Source of the DNA: JAQIBY01 sp046546095
GTDB taxonomy: Bacteria > Bacteroidota > Bacteroidia > Bacteroidales > ML635J-15
Length of the DNA stretch: 19,599 bases
Assembly (NCBI GenBank): GCA_046546095.1
Contig: JBKGYK010000065.1
Coordinates: forward strand, 1-19,599
Direction of reading: 5' to 3'
In this document: in pieces, positions 12,836 through 19,599 of the stretch
How the letters are laid out: every line of letters starts with the position of its first letter
Numbering within the stretch: the first letter of the stretch is position 1
Translations under genes and position numbers: made by a program
Notes under the pieces: generated by a model
The model's input: only the letters and a program-made list of their open reading frames with translations
The model's database searches: none
What the model was told of the DNA's origin: nothing

Positions 12836-15229
12836 ATGACGCACTGCCTGGCCGAAGTAATACTGCCTGTACCTTTACCGGTATACTACACTTACATTGT
12901 ACCGGATCACCTCAGGGACAAAGCCAAAGCAGGTGCCAGAACAATTGTACCTCTGGGAAAATCCAGACTGTATACCGGCATCATCCGAAGAGTACACAGC
13001 AGCACTGAAGCCGGTAAATCCCTGAAACATGTACTGGCTCTTCCGGACAACGAGCCATTGGTGTCAGAACAAAATCTGAAACTCTGGGAATGGATTGCAT
13101 TTTATTATCACTGCCAGGTTGGAGAAGTCTATAAAGCTGCGGTACCATCACATTTCAGAAATTTTGACGATGTGTTTATCCGTTTCCGGGACGATAGCCC
13201 CCTGCCAAATGCAGACCTGCTCACACCCGGAATCAATGCAAACGAAGCCATCAACCTGAAACACCTGCTGCAAACACAGGGCAACAAAAAAACCGCAAAA
13301 GCACTGATTGAGCATCCCGGCATCATTCAGGATATCACATATAAATCACACCTGCAACCATCAGAAACTGTGCTGCATCGCAACATGTCTCCCATGGCTC
13401 TTGAAAAAATCAGGCAGAATCTGAAAGGATCTCCGGCTCAAAAAAAATTGCTGGACTATTTCATTCAGCACCCGGAGCTCAGGGAAGCAAGAGCCGCAGA
13501 CGATCCCGGTGTTAGTAGTGCAACCCTAAAAAAAGGCAGAGATGCAGGCTGGATCAAAAGGTCTCAGCAGGACTTGCCTGCAGAAAACCAGCGTTTTGAT
13601 TTCTCCGGGCTCCCGGAACTGAACGAACATCAGAAAAATGCCCTGAAAGAAATCAAAGCAGGCTTCCGGGAAGACAAGGTTTGTTTGCTTCATGGTGTGA
13701 CCTCATCGGGAAAAACCCTCATTTACCTGCACCTGATAAAGGAAACCGTGGAACGTGGTGAGCAGGTCTTGTATTTACTGCCTGAAATTGCACTGACAAC
13801 CCAAATCATTGAACGCCTGCGGGAAAGTACCGGTTCAGATGTTGAGGTTTTTCACAGCAAATTTTCAGGCAAAGGAAAACTCAGGTTGTGGGAAAATATT
13901 CGCAGCGGCCATGCAAAAATGGTTGTGGGAGCCCGTTCGGCTGTATTTCTTCCTTTCAAAAATCCCGGACTCATCATTGTGGATGAAGAACATGACAGCA
14001 GCTTCAAACAATTTGAACCCGCCCCGCGCTACAATGCCCGGGATGTGGCTGTCATAATAGCCCATATGCTTAAAACACCTTTGCTAATGGGAAGTGCTAC
14101 ACCCAGCGGTGAATCCTTTCACAACGCGCGAAAAGGGAAATACCACATGGTAGAACTGTCTCAAAGATATCGGGACATGCCCATGCCGCAGATAAAAATC
14201 CTTGACATATACCATGCCCGCAAACGCAAGGTAATGGAAGGTGATTTTCACCCGGAAACCCTGTCCAATATCGGAAGAGTACTCAGAGAAAACGGGCAGG
14301 TAATTGTACTGAGAAACCGCAAAGGATATGCACCTGTACTGACCTGTACCCAATGCGGCTGGACTGCAGATTGTCCCAACTGCTCCGTCCACCTCACCTA
14401 CCACAAGCAAAGTGCTAACCTGAAGTGCCACCATTGTCATTATACTGAACAAACACCCAAAATGTGCCCTGACTGTGGCAATACGGATCTGAAATACTTC
14501 GGATATGGCACCCAAAAAGTAGAAGAAGATTTGCAGGCAGCTTTCCCCGATGCCAGAATTGCCCGCTTTGACCAGGACAGCATGAAATCGGCCAATGCCT
14601 ACAGAAAAATCATTGGTGATTTTGAACAGCACAATACGGACATCCTTGTTGGCACACAAATTCTTACCAAGGGACTTGACTTTCTCAATGTACGGCTTAT
14701 TGCTGTGCTGCATGCAGACCAAATGCTCAATTATCCGGACTTCAGGGCTTTTGAGCGGGGCTACCAGATGCTGGAACAGGTCAGTGGCCGCACAGGTCGA
14801 CATCACATAGATGCCACGGTTCTGATTCAGACCTCCTTCCCCGACCATCCCATTCTCACCAAATTGCTTCAACATCAGTACAAGGAAATGATGAATGACG
14901 AACTGCTGGAGCGAAGAAATTTACACTACCCGCCTTTTGTCCATCTGATTCATATTCACATGAAATCGCCGGTTGAATATAAGCTGGAAAAACGCAGCCG
15001 CCTTTTGTTTAAGGAATTACAATACCAACTCGGGGAAATTGTCAGTGAGCCGGCCGTTCCTGTAGTAGAAAAAGAAGCCGGAAATTATCGCCGCTTCATT
15101 CAGGTGCGTATTCCCCGTGATAAAAATCTGAAACAACGCAAAGCAGCTCTACACAAAATTGTATTCGGTTTTGCAAATTCATCGGCCGGTAAGGACATTC
15201 GCTTTGTTGTTGACAGTGATCCGGTGTAA
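12836..15229 (+). CDS. priA: primosomal protein N' (replication restart helicase PriA)
   Basis: This 797-residue protein reloads the replisome at stalled forks as a 3'-5' DNA helicase. The N-terminal fork-binding domain starts LAEVILPVPLPVYYTY. The helicase core has Walker A GVTSSGKT (287-294, K293) and DEEHD (383-387). Eight cysteines bind two zinc ions: C504, C507, C513, C516, C531, C534, C544, C547. Motif V/VI regions are GTQILTKGLDF and QVSGRTGRH, where many relatives have QVAGRAGR; the arginines are kept. Length is normal. The 2-base gap to pfkA makes it the last gene of the run. Confidence 0.95.
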   Translation: MTHCLAEVILPVPLPVYYTYIVPDHLRDKAKAGARTIVPLGKSRLYTGIIRRVHSSTEAGKSLKHVLALPDNEPLVSEQNLKLWEWIAFYYHCQVGEVYKAAVPSHFRNFDDVFIRFRDDSPLPNADLLTPGINANEAINLKHLLQTQGNKKTAKALIEHPGIIQDITYKSHLQPSETVLHRNMSPMALEKIRQNLKGSPAQKKLLDYFIQHPELREARAADDPGVSSATLKKGRDAGWIKRSQQDLPAENQRFDFSGLPELNEHQKNALKEIKAGFREDKVCLLHGVTSSGKTLIYLHLIKETVERGEQVLYLLPEIALTTQIIERLRESTGSDVEVFHSKFSGKGKLRLWENIRSGHAKMVVGARSAVFLPFKNPGLIIVDEEHDSSFKQFEPAPRYNARDVAVIIAHMLKTPLLMGSATPSGESFHNARKGKYHMVELSQRYRDMPMPQIKILDIYHARKRKVMEGDFHPETLSNIGRVLRENGQVIVLRNRKGYAPVLTCTQCGWTADCPNCSVHLTYHKQSANLKCHHCHYTEQTPKMCPDCGNTDLKYFGYGTQKVEEDLQAAFPDARIARFDQDSMKSANAYRKIIGDFEQHNTDILVGTQILTKGLDFLNVRLIAVLHADQMLNYPDFRAFERGYQMLEQVSGRTGRHHIDATVLIQTSFPDHPILTKLLQHQYKEMMNDELLERRNLHYPPFVHLIHIHMKSPVEYKLEKRSRLLFKELQYQLGEIVSEPAVPVVEKEAGNYRRFIQVRIPRDKNLKQRKAALHKIVFGFANSSAGKDIRFVVDSDPV

Positions 15230-15242
15230 GATAACTGATGAA

Positions 15243-15272
15243 GCAATTTTTTCTGAGAAACAGAATAATTGC
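15243..15272. terminator. stem-loop after priA
   Basis: GCAATT (15243-15248) and AATTGC (15267-15272) enclose an inner TTCTG/CAGAA stem with an AGAAA loop, an 11-base interrupted stem beginning 14 bases after the priA stop. It is AT-rich and lacks a T-tract downstream, so it may be a weak terminator or a 3'-end protecting structure. Confidence 0.35.
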
Positions 15273-15436
15273 CTTACAGAATGCCTTACTATGTAAGTAA
15301 ACTGAGATTTATATGCAAAAAATACATGTTTTACAACAAACATCATGTCCTTTTTTTATATATAGCGCCTCTTTTTATATTCTTGTTGTATAATTTGATG
15401 CCATTAAAATATTTGGGCATAATATAACATGAGATG

Positions 15437-15467
15437 CTTGAAAAAAACATTATTATTTCTATATTTG
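15437..15467 (+). promoter_or_regulatory. predicted Bacteroidota-type promoter of the beta-barrel gene
   Basis: TTG at 15438-15440 is followed after 19 bases by TATATTTG at 15460-15467, an exact TAnnTTTG match with ideal spacing. Transcription would start near 15473, giving a leader of about 35 bases. The rest of the 278-base gap after priA is AT-rich with no other feature I can name. Confidence 0.65.
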
Positions 15468-15507
15468 ACTGTTAAACTATTTTAAAACTCATATTAAACC
15501 AATTGTT

Positions 15508-16215
15508 ATGAAAAAAAATGCACTTTTTATTACAGTCCTGCTATTCATCCTATCAGGCACCTCTTTTGCTCAGAAAACAGTAACTGATGACGGATTTTAT
15601 TTTAAAGTCGGAGGTTTTTCTCCAAGTTACAAGTATTTAGTTCCTCTGATTTGGGAAAATGAGGATTTGGAAAAACCGGATGAAAATGATGAATCATATA
15701 AACTCGGACCATATTTTGAAATCGGGAATACCTATAAACTGGCGGATATTGATTCACATGTACTTCAAATTAAGGTAAGCTGGCTGGATGCCAATTTGTC
15801 GAAAGCCACATATAAGTGGGAAATTTTAGACAAAAAATTAACAAAAGAACTATATGCTGTTCAAGCCAGTGCCTTTAAAATTGGTCCCAATTTTACCTAT
15901 GCTATTAATGATAAGATGGGAATAGAAGCATATTATCAAATCGCTCCGGTGTTTTCATTTTGGTATGATGATAGCAATTACGAAGCTATTTATGAAGATT
16001 ATGACGATAATCAGAGAGAACAATATGCTCTTGGTGTTCTGCATACTACCGGTCTCAGCTTTAGATATGATAAATTTGCAGCAGGCTTTAACCTGAATTT
16101 CGGATCTGCCAGAGACTTTGATGCAGCAAAGAAAATGGATACTTATGGTGGTGAAGTAGAGTCTTATACATATCGTATGAACAGTTTCCGTTTTTATGTA
16201 GGAATGAAATTTTAA
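15508..16215 (+). CDS. predicted outer-membrane beta-barrel protein, function unknown
   Basis: This 235-residue protein has a clear signal peptide (MKK, hydrophobic core, cut after SFA). The mature part is strand-like, with aromatic girdles (FYFKVGGF, YYQIAPVFSFWY) and a C-terminal FRFYVGMKF ending in Phe, the usual closing strand of an outer-membrane barrel. It is probably an 8- to 10-stranded barrel; I recognise no specific family or substrate. It is a single-gene unit with its own promoter and terminator. Composition is low in G+C (20 of 60 bases at 15601-15660 by hand count), lower than the neighbouring genes. This may reflect acquisition or only relaxed codon use. Confidence 0.75.
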   Translation: MKKNALFITVLLFILSGTSFAQKTVTDDGFYFKVGGFSPSYKYLVPLIWENEDLEKPDENDESYKLGPYFEIGNTYKLADIDSHVLQIKVSWLDANLSKATYKWEILDKKLTKELYAVQASAFKIGPNFTYAINDKMGIEAYYQIAPVFSFWYDDSNYEAIYEDYDDNQREQYALGVLHTTGLSFRYDKFAAGFNLNFGSARDFDAAKKMDTYGGEVESYTYRMNSFRFYVGMKF

Positions 16216-16242
16216 GACATTAAAAATATACAGCATTTTCTT

Positions 16243-16274
16243 AAAGAGTACCGGTTCTACGGTGCTCTTTTTTA
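16243..16274 (+). terminator. intrinsic terminator after the beta-barrel gene
   Basis: AAAGAGTACCG (16243-16253) pairs with CGGTGCTCTTT (16260-16270), an 11-base stem with one G-U pair and a 6-base loop, running into a T-tract (16268-16273). It is the clearest terminator in the window. Confidence 0.85.
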
Positions 16275-16417
16275 TTACCAAACATCCGGGTTTTACTTAC
16301 CTCACAATGCTTAACATGATGATTGTTACTCACACATGCAAGCGTGATTTTCACCCATTGTGTAGCTTGCTGTTCTATTTCTAAATGGCTTAATTAATTC
16401 AGTATCAAAAAGAAATA

Positions 16418-16449
16418 TTTGCTTTTGATCAACTAATTTGTTATATTGA
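16418..16449 (+). promoter_or_regulatory. weak predicted promoter of the T9SS cargo gene
   Basis: TTTG at 16418-16421 is followed after 20 bases by TATATTGA at 16442-16449, matching 4 of the 6 fixed positions of TAnnTTTG. The leader would be about 25 bases. Nothing else is recognisable between 16275 and 16417. Confidence 0.35.
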
Positions 16450-16479
16450 AAAATTCATTTTCACTAAAAAACATCTGCC

Positions 16480-19467
16480 ATGAAAAAACTATTGCTTATA
16501 AGCCTTTGCCTTATTACAAGCCTGTTCGTGTTTGCTCAGGAAAAAACAAGGACACTTTCAACCAATCCGGAACATGCCATAGAACTGACACCAAATCAGG
16601 ATATTGGTTTTGAGTCATTTCAACTGATTCCAAATCAGAATGTTGAGCTTGATTACAAGCATTCGCTGAGGCATTACTACAACCAGAATTATTATTTGCG
16701 CTTTACCATGCCGGAAAATAAGGATGCACACGTACATCTGCGCTTTCCGGACGAAAACATGACCGCCGGCATGGCAGCTTACAGGACAGCAAAAGGCAAC
16801 CTACAGCCTTTACATCACACTCTCTTACCTAAATCAAACGGTACATTCAAAATACATCAATCCCGTGTATCCGGAGGCGAAACGGTACTTATCCGCCTGT
16901 GGTTTTCCAAAAAAACAGAGAACATATCTGTTGACCTCGCTGTCAGTGAACATGCAGCCCTCAGCGGTGAAAAGGACTTTATTGTTGATCAGGAAACCTT
17001 TACCATACCTGAATTGGTGAGTGAAGTATTGCTCAACAACAGCGTACAGACATCCAACCTTGCGTATACAGGTGATACCATTAGTTTTGGTACTTTTCTC
17101 GGCAGCATAGGCGATACGGATTTCTACAACGGCCTTATTATGACCAGCGGCGATGCAGCTCTTGCAGTAGGCCCGGATGAAAGCACAAGTGAAGGTGCAT
17201 CTGTGTCAGGTGGTTCGGATCCTGACCTGCAGGCGCTGATTCCTTCATATACTGTTTACGATGCTACCATCATTGAATTTGATTTTGTGGCAAATGATAA
17301 TTTCATGGCTTTTGAATACATTTTTGCATCCGAAGAATTCCCTGAATTTGCCAACAGCTCGTTTAACGATGTGTTTGGCTTTTTCCTTTCCGGGCCCGGG
17401 ATTAACGGACCTTTTGAAAACAACGCTGTCAACATCGCCATCCTGCCCAACGGCGATCCGGTAACCATTGACAATGTGTTCAACAACAGCGAATATTATG
17501 TTGGATCAATAGATGGCTCCGGCGGTGAAGGTCTGGCATACAACAACGATATGGAATACGACGGAGCCAGCATTCCCCTGGTAGCCGAAGCCAACCTCTG
17601 GGAAGGTGAAACTTACCACATTAAGCTGGCCATAGGCGATGCAGGTGATGGCGCTTTTGATTCCGGTGTATTTTTCAAAGGCAACAGTTTCAACACAGGC
17701 AGCATGGCAACCGGTACCATTTTTTACGATACAAATGAGGATGGGTTTTACGATAGCCTGGATTTACCATTACCGGAAGTGATGGTAGAATCTGATCCTG
17801 ATAATTTTGTGGCCATGAGCAACAGCAACGGATTTTACAGTTTGCCACTAAACTGGGGAGATTACACCATCACACCGGTGATTCCGCCGCTGTTTGAAAT
17901 TCTCTTTCCAACCAGCGGTTCCCATCAGGTAAACATCTCATCCATTGGACAGGAAGAGACAGGCAATGATTTTGCTTTGACTTCCACCATAGACTGCCCC
18001 ATGCTCAACGTGGATATTTCCGGAGAGGCATTGTCCATCTGCAACCAAACACCTCTGCTGATTAATTACAGCAATGAGGGCACGATTATGGCGGAAAATG
18101 CGGTCATCAGTCTTCAACTGGATGACAACATCAGCATTAACAGTGCTGATATCCCTTATACCGATGCAGGAAACAATCTGTACCTGTTTGATATTGGCAA
18201 TCTGGCTGTTTTTGAAACCGCTTCATTTGGTCTGACAGTAGAGACTCTTTGCGATACGGAACTGGAAAACCTGACACTTTGTGGCACTGCAGAGATAACG
18301 GCAGACAACCAGTGCACTTTCATGAATCCCGGCATTCCGGAAGATACAATTGCAGATGCAGAGTGGGATCATTCCGGCATCGAAGTTACCGGTTTGTGTG
18401 CCGGCGATCTGGAAGCCTGCTTTACCATCACCAATGATGGAGAACCCGGCAACGGCGACATGGAAGGCCCCAGCGAATACCGCATTTACGCCAATGACAC
18501 CCTGATTTACACAAATACATTCCAGCTCAACGGCGGCGAAAGCATGGAAATATGCTGGGAAACCGAAGGTCGCGCCATTCGGCTTGAAGCCGATCAGCGT
18601 CCCGGACATCCCGGCAACAGCGAACCCCAGCACACGGTAGAAAATTGCGGTGATTATACCGGATCTTCCCTGGGTTACATTGTCAGCACCCCTCTGGACG
18701 ATTACGATTTTTACGAAGACATCTGGTGCAGCGAAGTACAAACCTCAGGAAATAAAACACTGGATGATTGCAGCATGACAGTAAGTCCGAAAGGCATTGG
18801 CTACGATCATTATGTGGCGCCTGAAACCAGGCTGCATTATACCATCCATTTTCAAAACACCAGTGATTCGGAAATCACGGAACTGGCCATACGTGACAGT
18901 CTGCCGGAACAATTGAATTTCGCTGATATTGAATTTACCGGCAGCAGCCACCCCTGCCGGGAACACATAAGCAAAGACGGCATCCTTACCTGGTCATTTT
19001 CCGGCATTAGTTTATTACCGGCAGCCAGCGACGAAGAAGCCTCCAAAGGATTTGTCAGTTTTAATATTGGACAAAAACCGGATAACCCTTATGGTACCGT
19101 GATTGAAAACAGCGCTACCATCTTTTTCAACAAACAACTTGTTGTTACCAGCAATGAAACGGATGTCACAGTCTGGGAGCTGCCGCTGATTATCACCAAC
19201 AAACCTCAGACCGGTGCCGGACTTGCAGAGGTTAATGTCTTTCCCAACCCGGCAAGTACACAGGCAGAATTTGTACTACCCGATGGCAATCAGGCTGCAG
19301 AGCGCTTTGTCATGTTCGATAAGCAGGGTCGTATAGTCCGAAGTCTTGATAATATCCAGAGCAGGCAGTTTAATGTCAGTCTTGAAGGTCTTTCTTCCGG
19401 AACCTACATCTATGAAATCAGTGGTGCAGAAATTATCATTGGCAAAGGCAAACTTATTATCAACTAA
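16480..19467 (+). CDS. T9SS-secreted surface protein: choice-of-anchor L, SdrD-B-like, DUF7619-like and type A sorting domains
   Basis: This 995-residue protein has a signal peptide (cut after FVFA, residue 19). In order: a beta-rich N-terminal region (20-180); a choice-of-anchor L domain (about 185-405) with GLIMTSGDAALAVGP, FDFVA, FEYIFASEEFPEF, NIAILPNG and HIKLAIGDAGDGAFDSGVFF; an SdrD-B-like domain (about 407-470) with a possible Ca-binding loop YDTNEDGFYD; CARDB/DUF11-like folds (about 505-760); a DUF7619-like domain (about 768-897) from GYDHYVAPETRLHYTIHFQN to NPYGTVIENSATIFFN; and the sorting domain (about 918-995) with VFPNPAST, GLSSGTYIYEI and GKLIIN. It should be exported by the Sec system, then the T9SS, and displayed or released. 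No catalytic domain is visible, so an adhesive or structural role is likely. It is complete, with a terminator just after. Confidence 0.88.
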   Translation: MKKLLLISLCLITSLFVFAQEKTRTLSTNPEHAIELTPNQDIGFESFQLIPNQNVELDYKHSLRHYYNQNYYLRFTMPENKDAHVHLRFPDENMTAGMAAYRTAKGNLQPLHHTLLPKSNGTFKIHQSRVSGGETVLIRLWFSKKTENISVDLAVSEHAALSGEKDFIVDQETFTIPELVSEVLLNNSVQTSNLAYTGDTISFGTFLGSIGDTDFYNGLIMTSGDAALAVGPDESTSEGASVSGGSDPDLQALIPSYTVYDATIIEFDFVANDNFMAFEYIFASEEFPEFANSSFNDVFGFFLSGPGINGPFENNAVNIAILPNGDPVTIDNVFNNSEYYVGSIDGSGGEGLAYNNDMEYDGASIPLVAEANLWEGETYHIKLAIGDAGDGAFDSGVFFKGNSFNTGSMATGTIFYDTNEDGFYDSLDLPLPEVMVESDPDNFVAMSNSNGFYSLPLNWGDYTITPVIPPLFEILFPTSGSHQVNISSIGQEETGNDFALTSTIDCPMLNVDISGEALSICNQTPLLINYSNEGTIMAENAVISLQLDDNISINSADIPYTDAGNNLYLFDIGNLAVFETASFGLTVETLCDTELENLTLCGTAEITADNQCTFMNPGIPEDTIADAEWDHSGIEVTGLCAGDLEACFTITNDGEPGNGDMEGPSEYRIYANDTLIYTNTFQLNGGESMEICWETEGRAIRLEADQRPGHPGNSEPQHTVENCGDYTGSSLGYIVSTPLDDYDFYEDIWCSEVQTSGNKTLDDCSMTVSPKGIGYDHYVAPETRLHYTIHFQNTSDSEITELAIRDSLPEQLNFADIEFTGSSHPCREHISKDGILTWSFSGISLLPAASDEEASKGFVSFNIGQKPDNPYGTVIENSATIFFNKQLVVTSNETDVTVWELPLIITNKPQTGAGLAEVNVFPNPASTQAEFVLPDGNQAAERFVMFDKQGRIVRSLDNIQSRQFNVSLEGLSSGTYIYEISGAEIIIGKGKLIIN

Positions 19468-19489
19468 AGAATAATCATTCAGATATAGC

Positions 19490-19519
19490 AAAACCCGGAT
19501 CTGCTATGGTCCGGGTTTT
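19490..19519. terminator. symmetrical intrinsic terminator after the cargo gene
   Basis: AAAACCCGGA (19490-19499) and TCCGGGTTTT (19510-19519) form a perfect 10-base stem with a 10-base loop. The A-run before and T-run after make it work in both directions. The 80 bases after it hold no gene I can identify. Confidence 0.85.
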
Positions 19520-19599
19520 CCATTTTTCTCTCACATATTATCGACCAAAAGAACAAGAGAAAGAGATTCTGGAGCTTCCGGATTCCAGCCCTGTACCGT

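Noticed and set aside
14785..14805. PriA motif QVSGRTGR instead of QVAGRAGR as a defective helicase
   Set aside because: The key Gly and Arg residues are kept and Ser/Thr for Ala are mild changes.
14084..14875. 263-residue open frame antisense to priA
   Set aside because: It lies entirely opposite a well-conserved priA coding region; the frame is a by-product of priA codon use and has no recognisable motif.
18223..18741. 172-residue open frame antisense to the T9SS cargo gene
   Set aside because: Opposite a continuous cargo-protein frame with clear domains; alanine/valine-rich shadow.
19531..19599. Short minus-strand frame running off the window end, possibly a convergent gene tail
   Set aside because: Only about 22 residues (ending LVLLVDNM) and other frames are open too; the bidirectional terminator is compatible but not proof.
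1..19599. Search for CRISPR arrays, integrases, transposases, restriction or toxin genes and abortive-infection systems
   Set aside because: None found: no regularly spaced direct repeats, and no gene with such motifs.

Overview
The window looks like a chromosomal segment of a Bacteroidota bacterium that has a type IX secretion system (T9SS). Four signs agree: a recognisable porQ; a 995-residue secreted protein with a type A T9SS C-terminal sorting domain; a DUF5686-type outer-membrane protein; and several promoters of the Bacteroidota type (-33 TTTG or TTG, about 19-22 bases, -7 TAnnTTTG) instead of sigma70 -35/-10 boxes. I cannot place it below phylum level. The layout is that of an ordinary core chromosome: I see no phage, integrase, transposase, CRISPR array, rRNA or tRNA.

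Bases 1-2285 hold the 3' end of a DUF5686-like outer-membrane protein, a small divergent DUF1858 CxxC protein, and a DUF2797-recX pair. Two palindromes with the same TGAAC/GTTCA half-site lie between the divergent genes. Bases 2304-4892 hold an APC-family permease translationally coupled to an uncharacterised lipoprotein. Bases 4954-6319 (minus) are a two-gene unit: a YhbP-like flavin-fold protein and an RlmI-like methyltransferase without a PUA domain, with its own promoter. Bases 6404-6916 (minus) encode an exported thioredoxin-fold protein of the WCxDS type. A short, very GC-rich intergenic element (about 6981-7095) separates it from an EamA transporter gene that overlaps a YkgJ-type cysteine-cluster gene by 71 bases. 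Bases 8590-9140 have no intact gene but hold what looks like a decayed small membrane-protein gene on the minus strand.

From 9141 comes porQ, with its own promoter and terminator, then a tightly packed run cmk-ispH-pfkA-priA (junctions from a 4-base overlap to 2 bases). These cover CMP phosphorylation, the last MEP isoprenoid step, ATP-dependent phosphofructokinase and replication restart. The last third is surface-related: an AT-rich outer-membrane beta-barrel gene with a clear promoter and terminator, then the large T9SS cargo protein, closed by a symmetrical terminator.

I did not find a convincing new biological system. The points most worth a second look are the paired palindromes at 906-950, the GC-rich element with its small hairpin repeat, the decayed gene with the 13-base inverted repeat beside it, and the coupled permease-lipoprotein pair. 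Several start codons are placed downstream of the longest possible reading frame because promoter boxes or ribosome binding sites require it. Domain names come from recognising motifs by eye; no database search was run.
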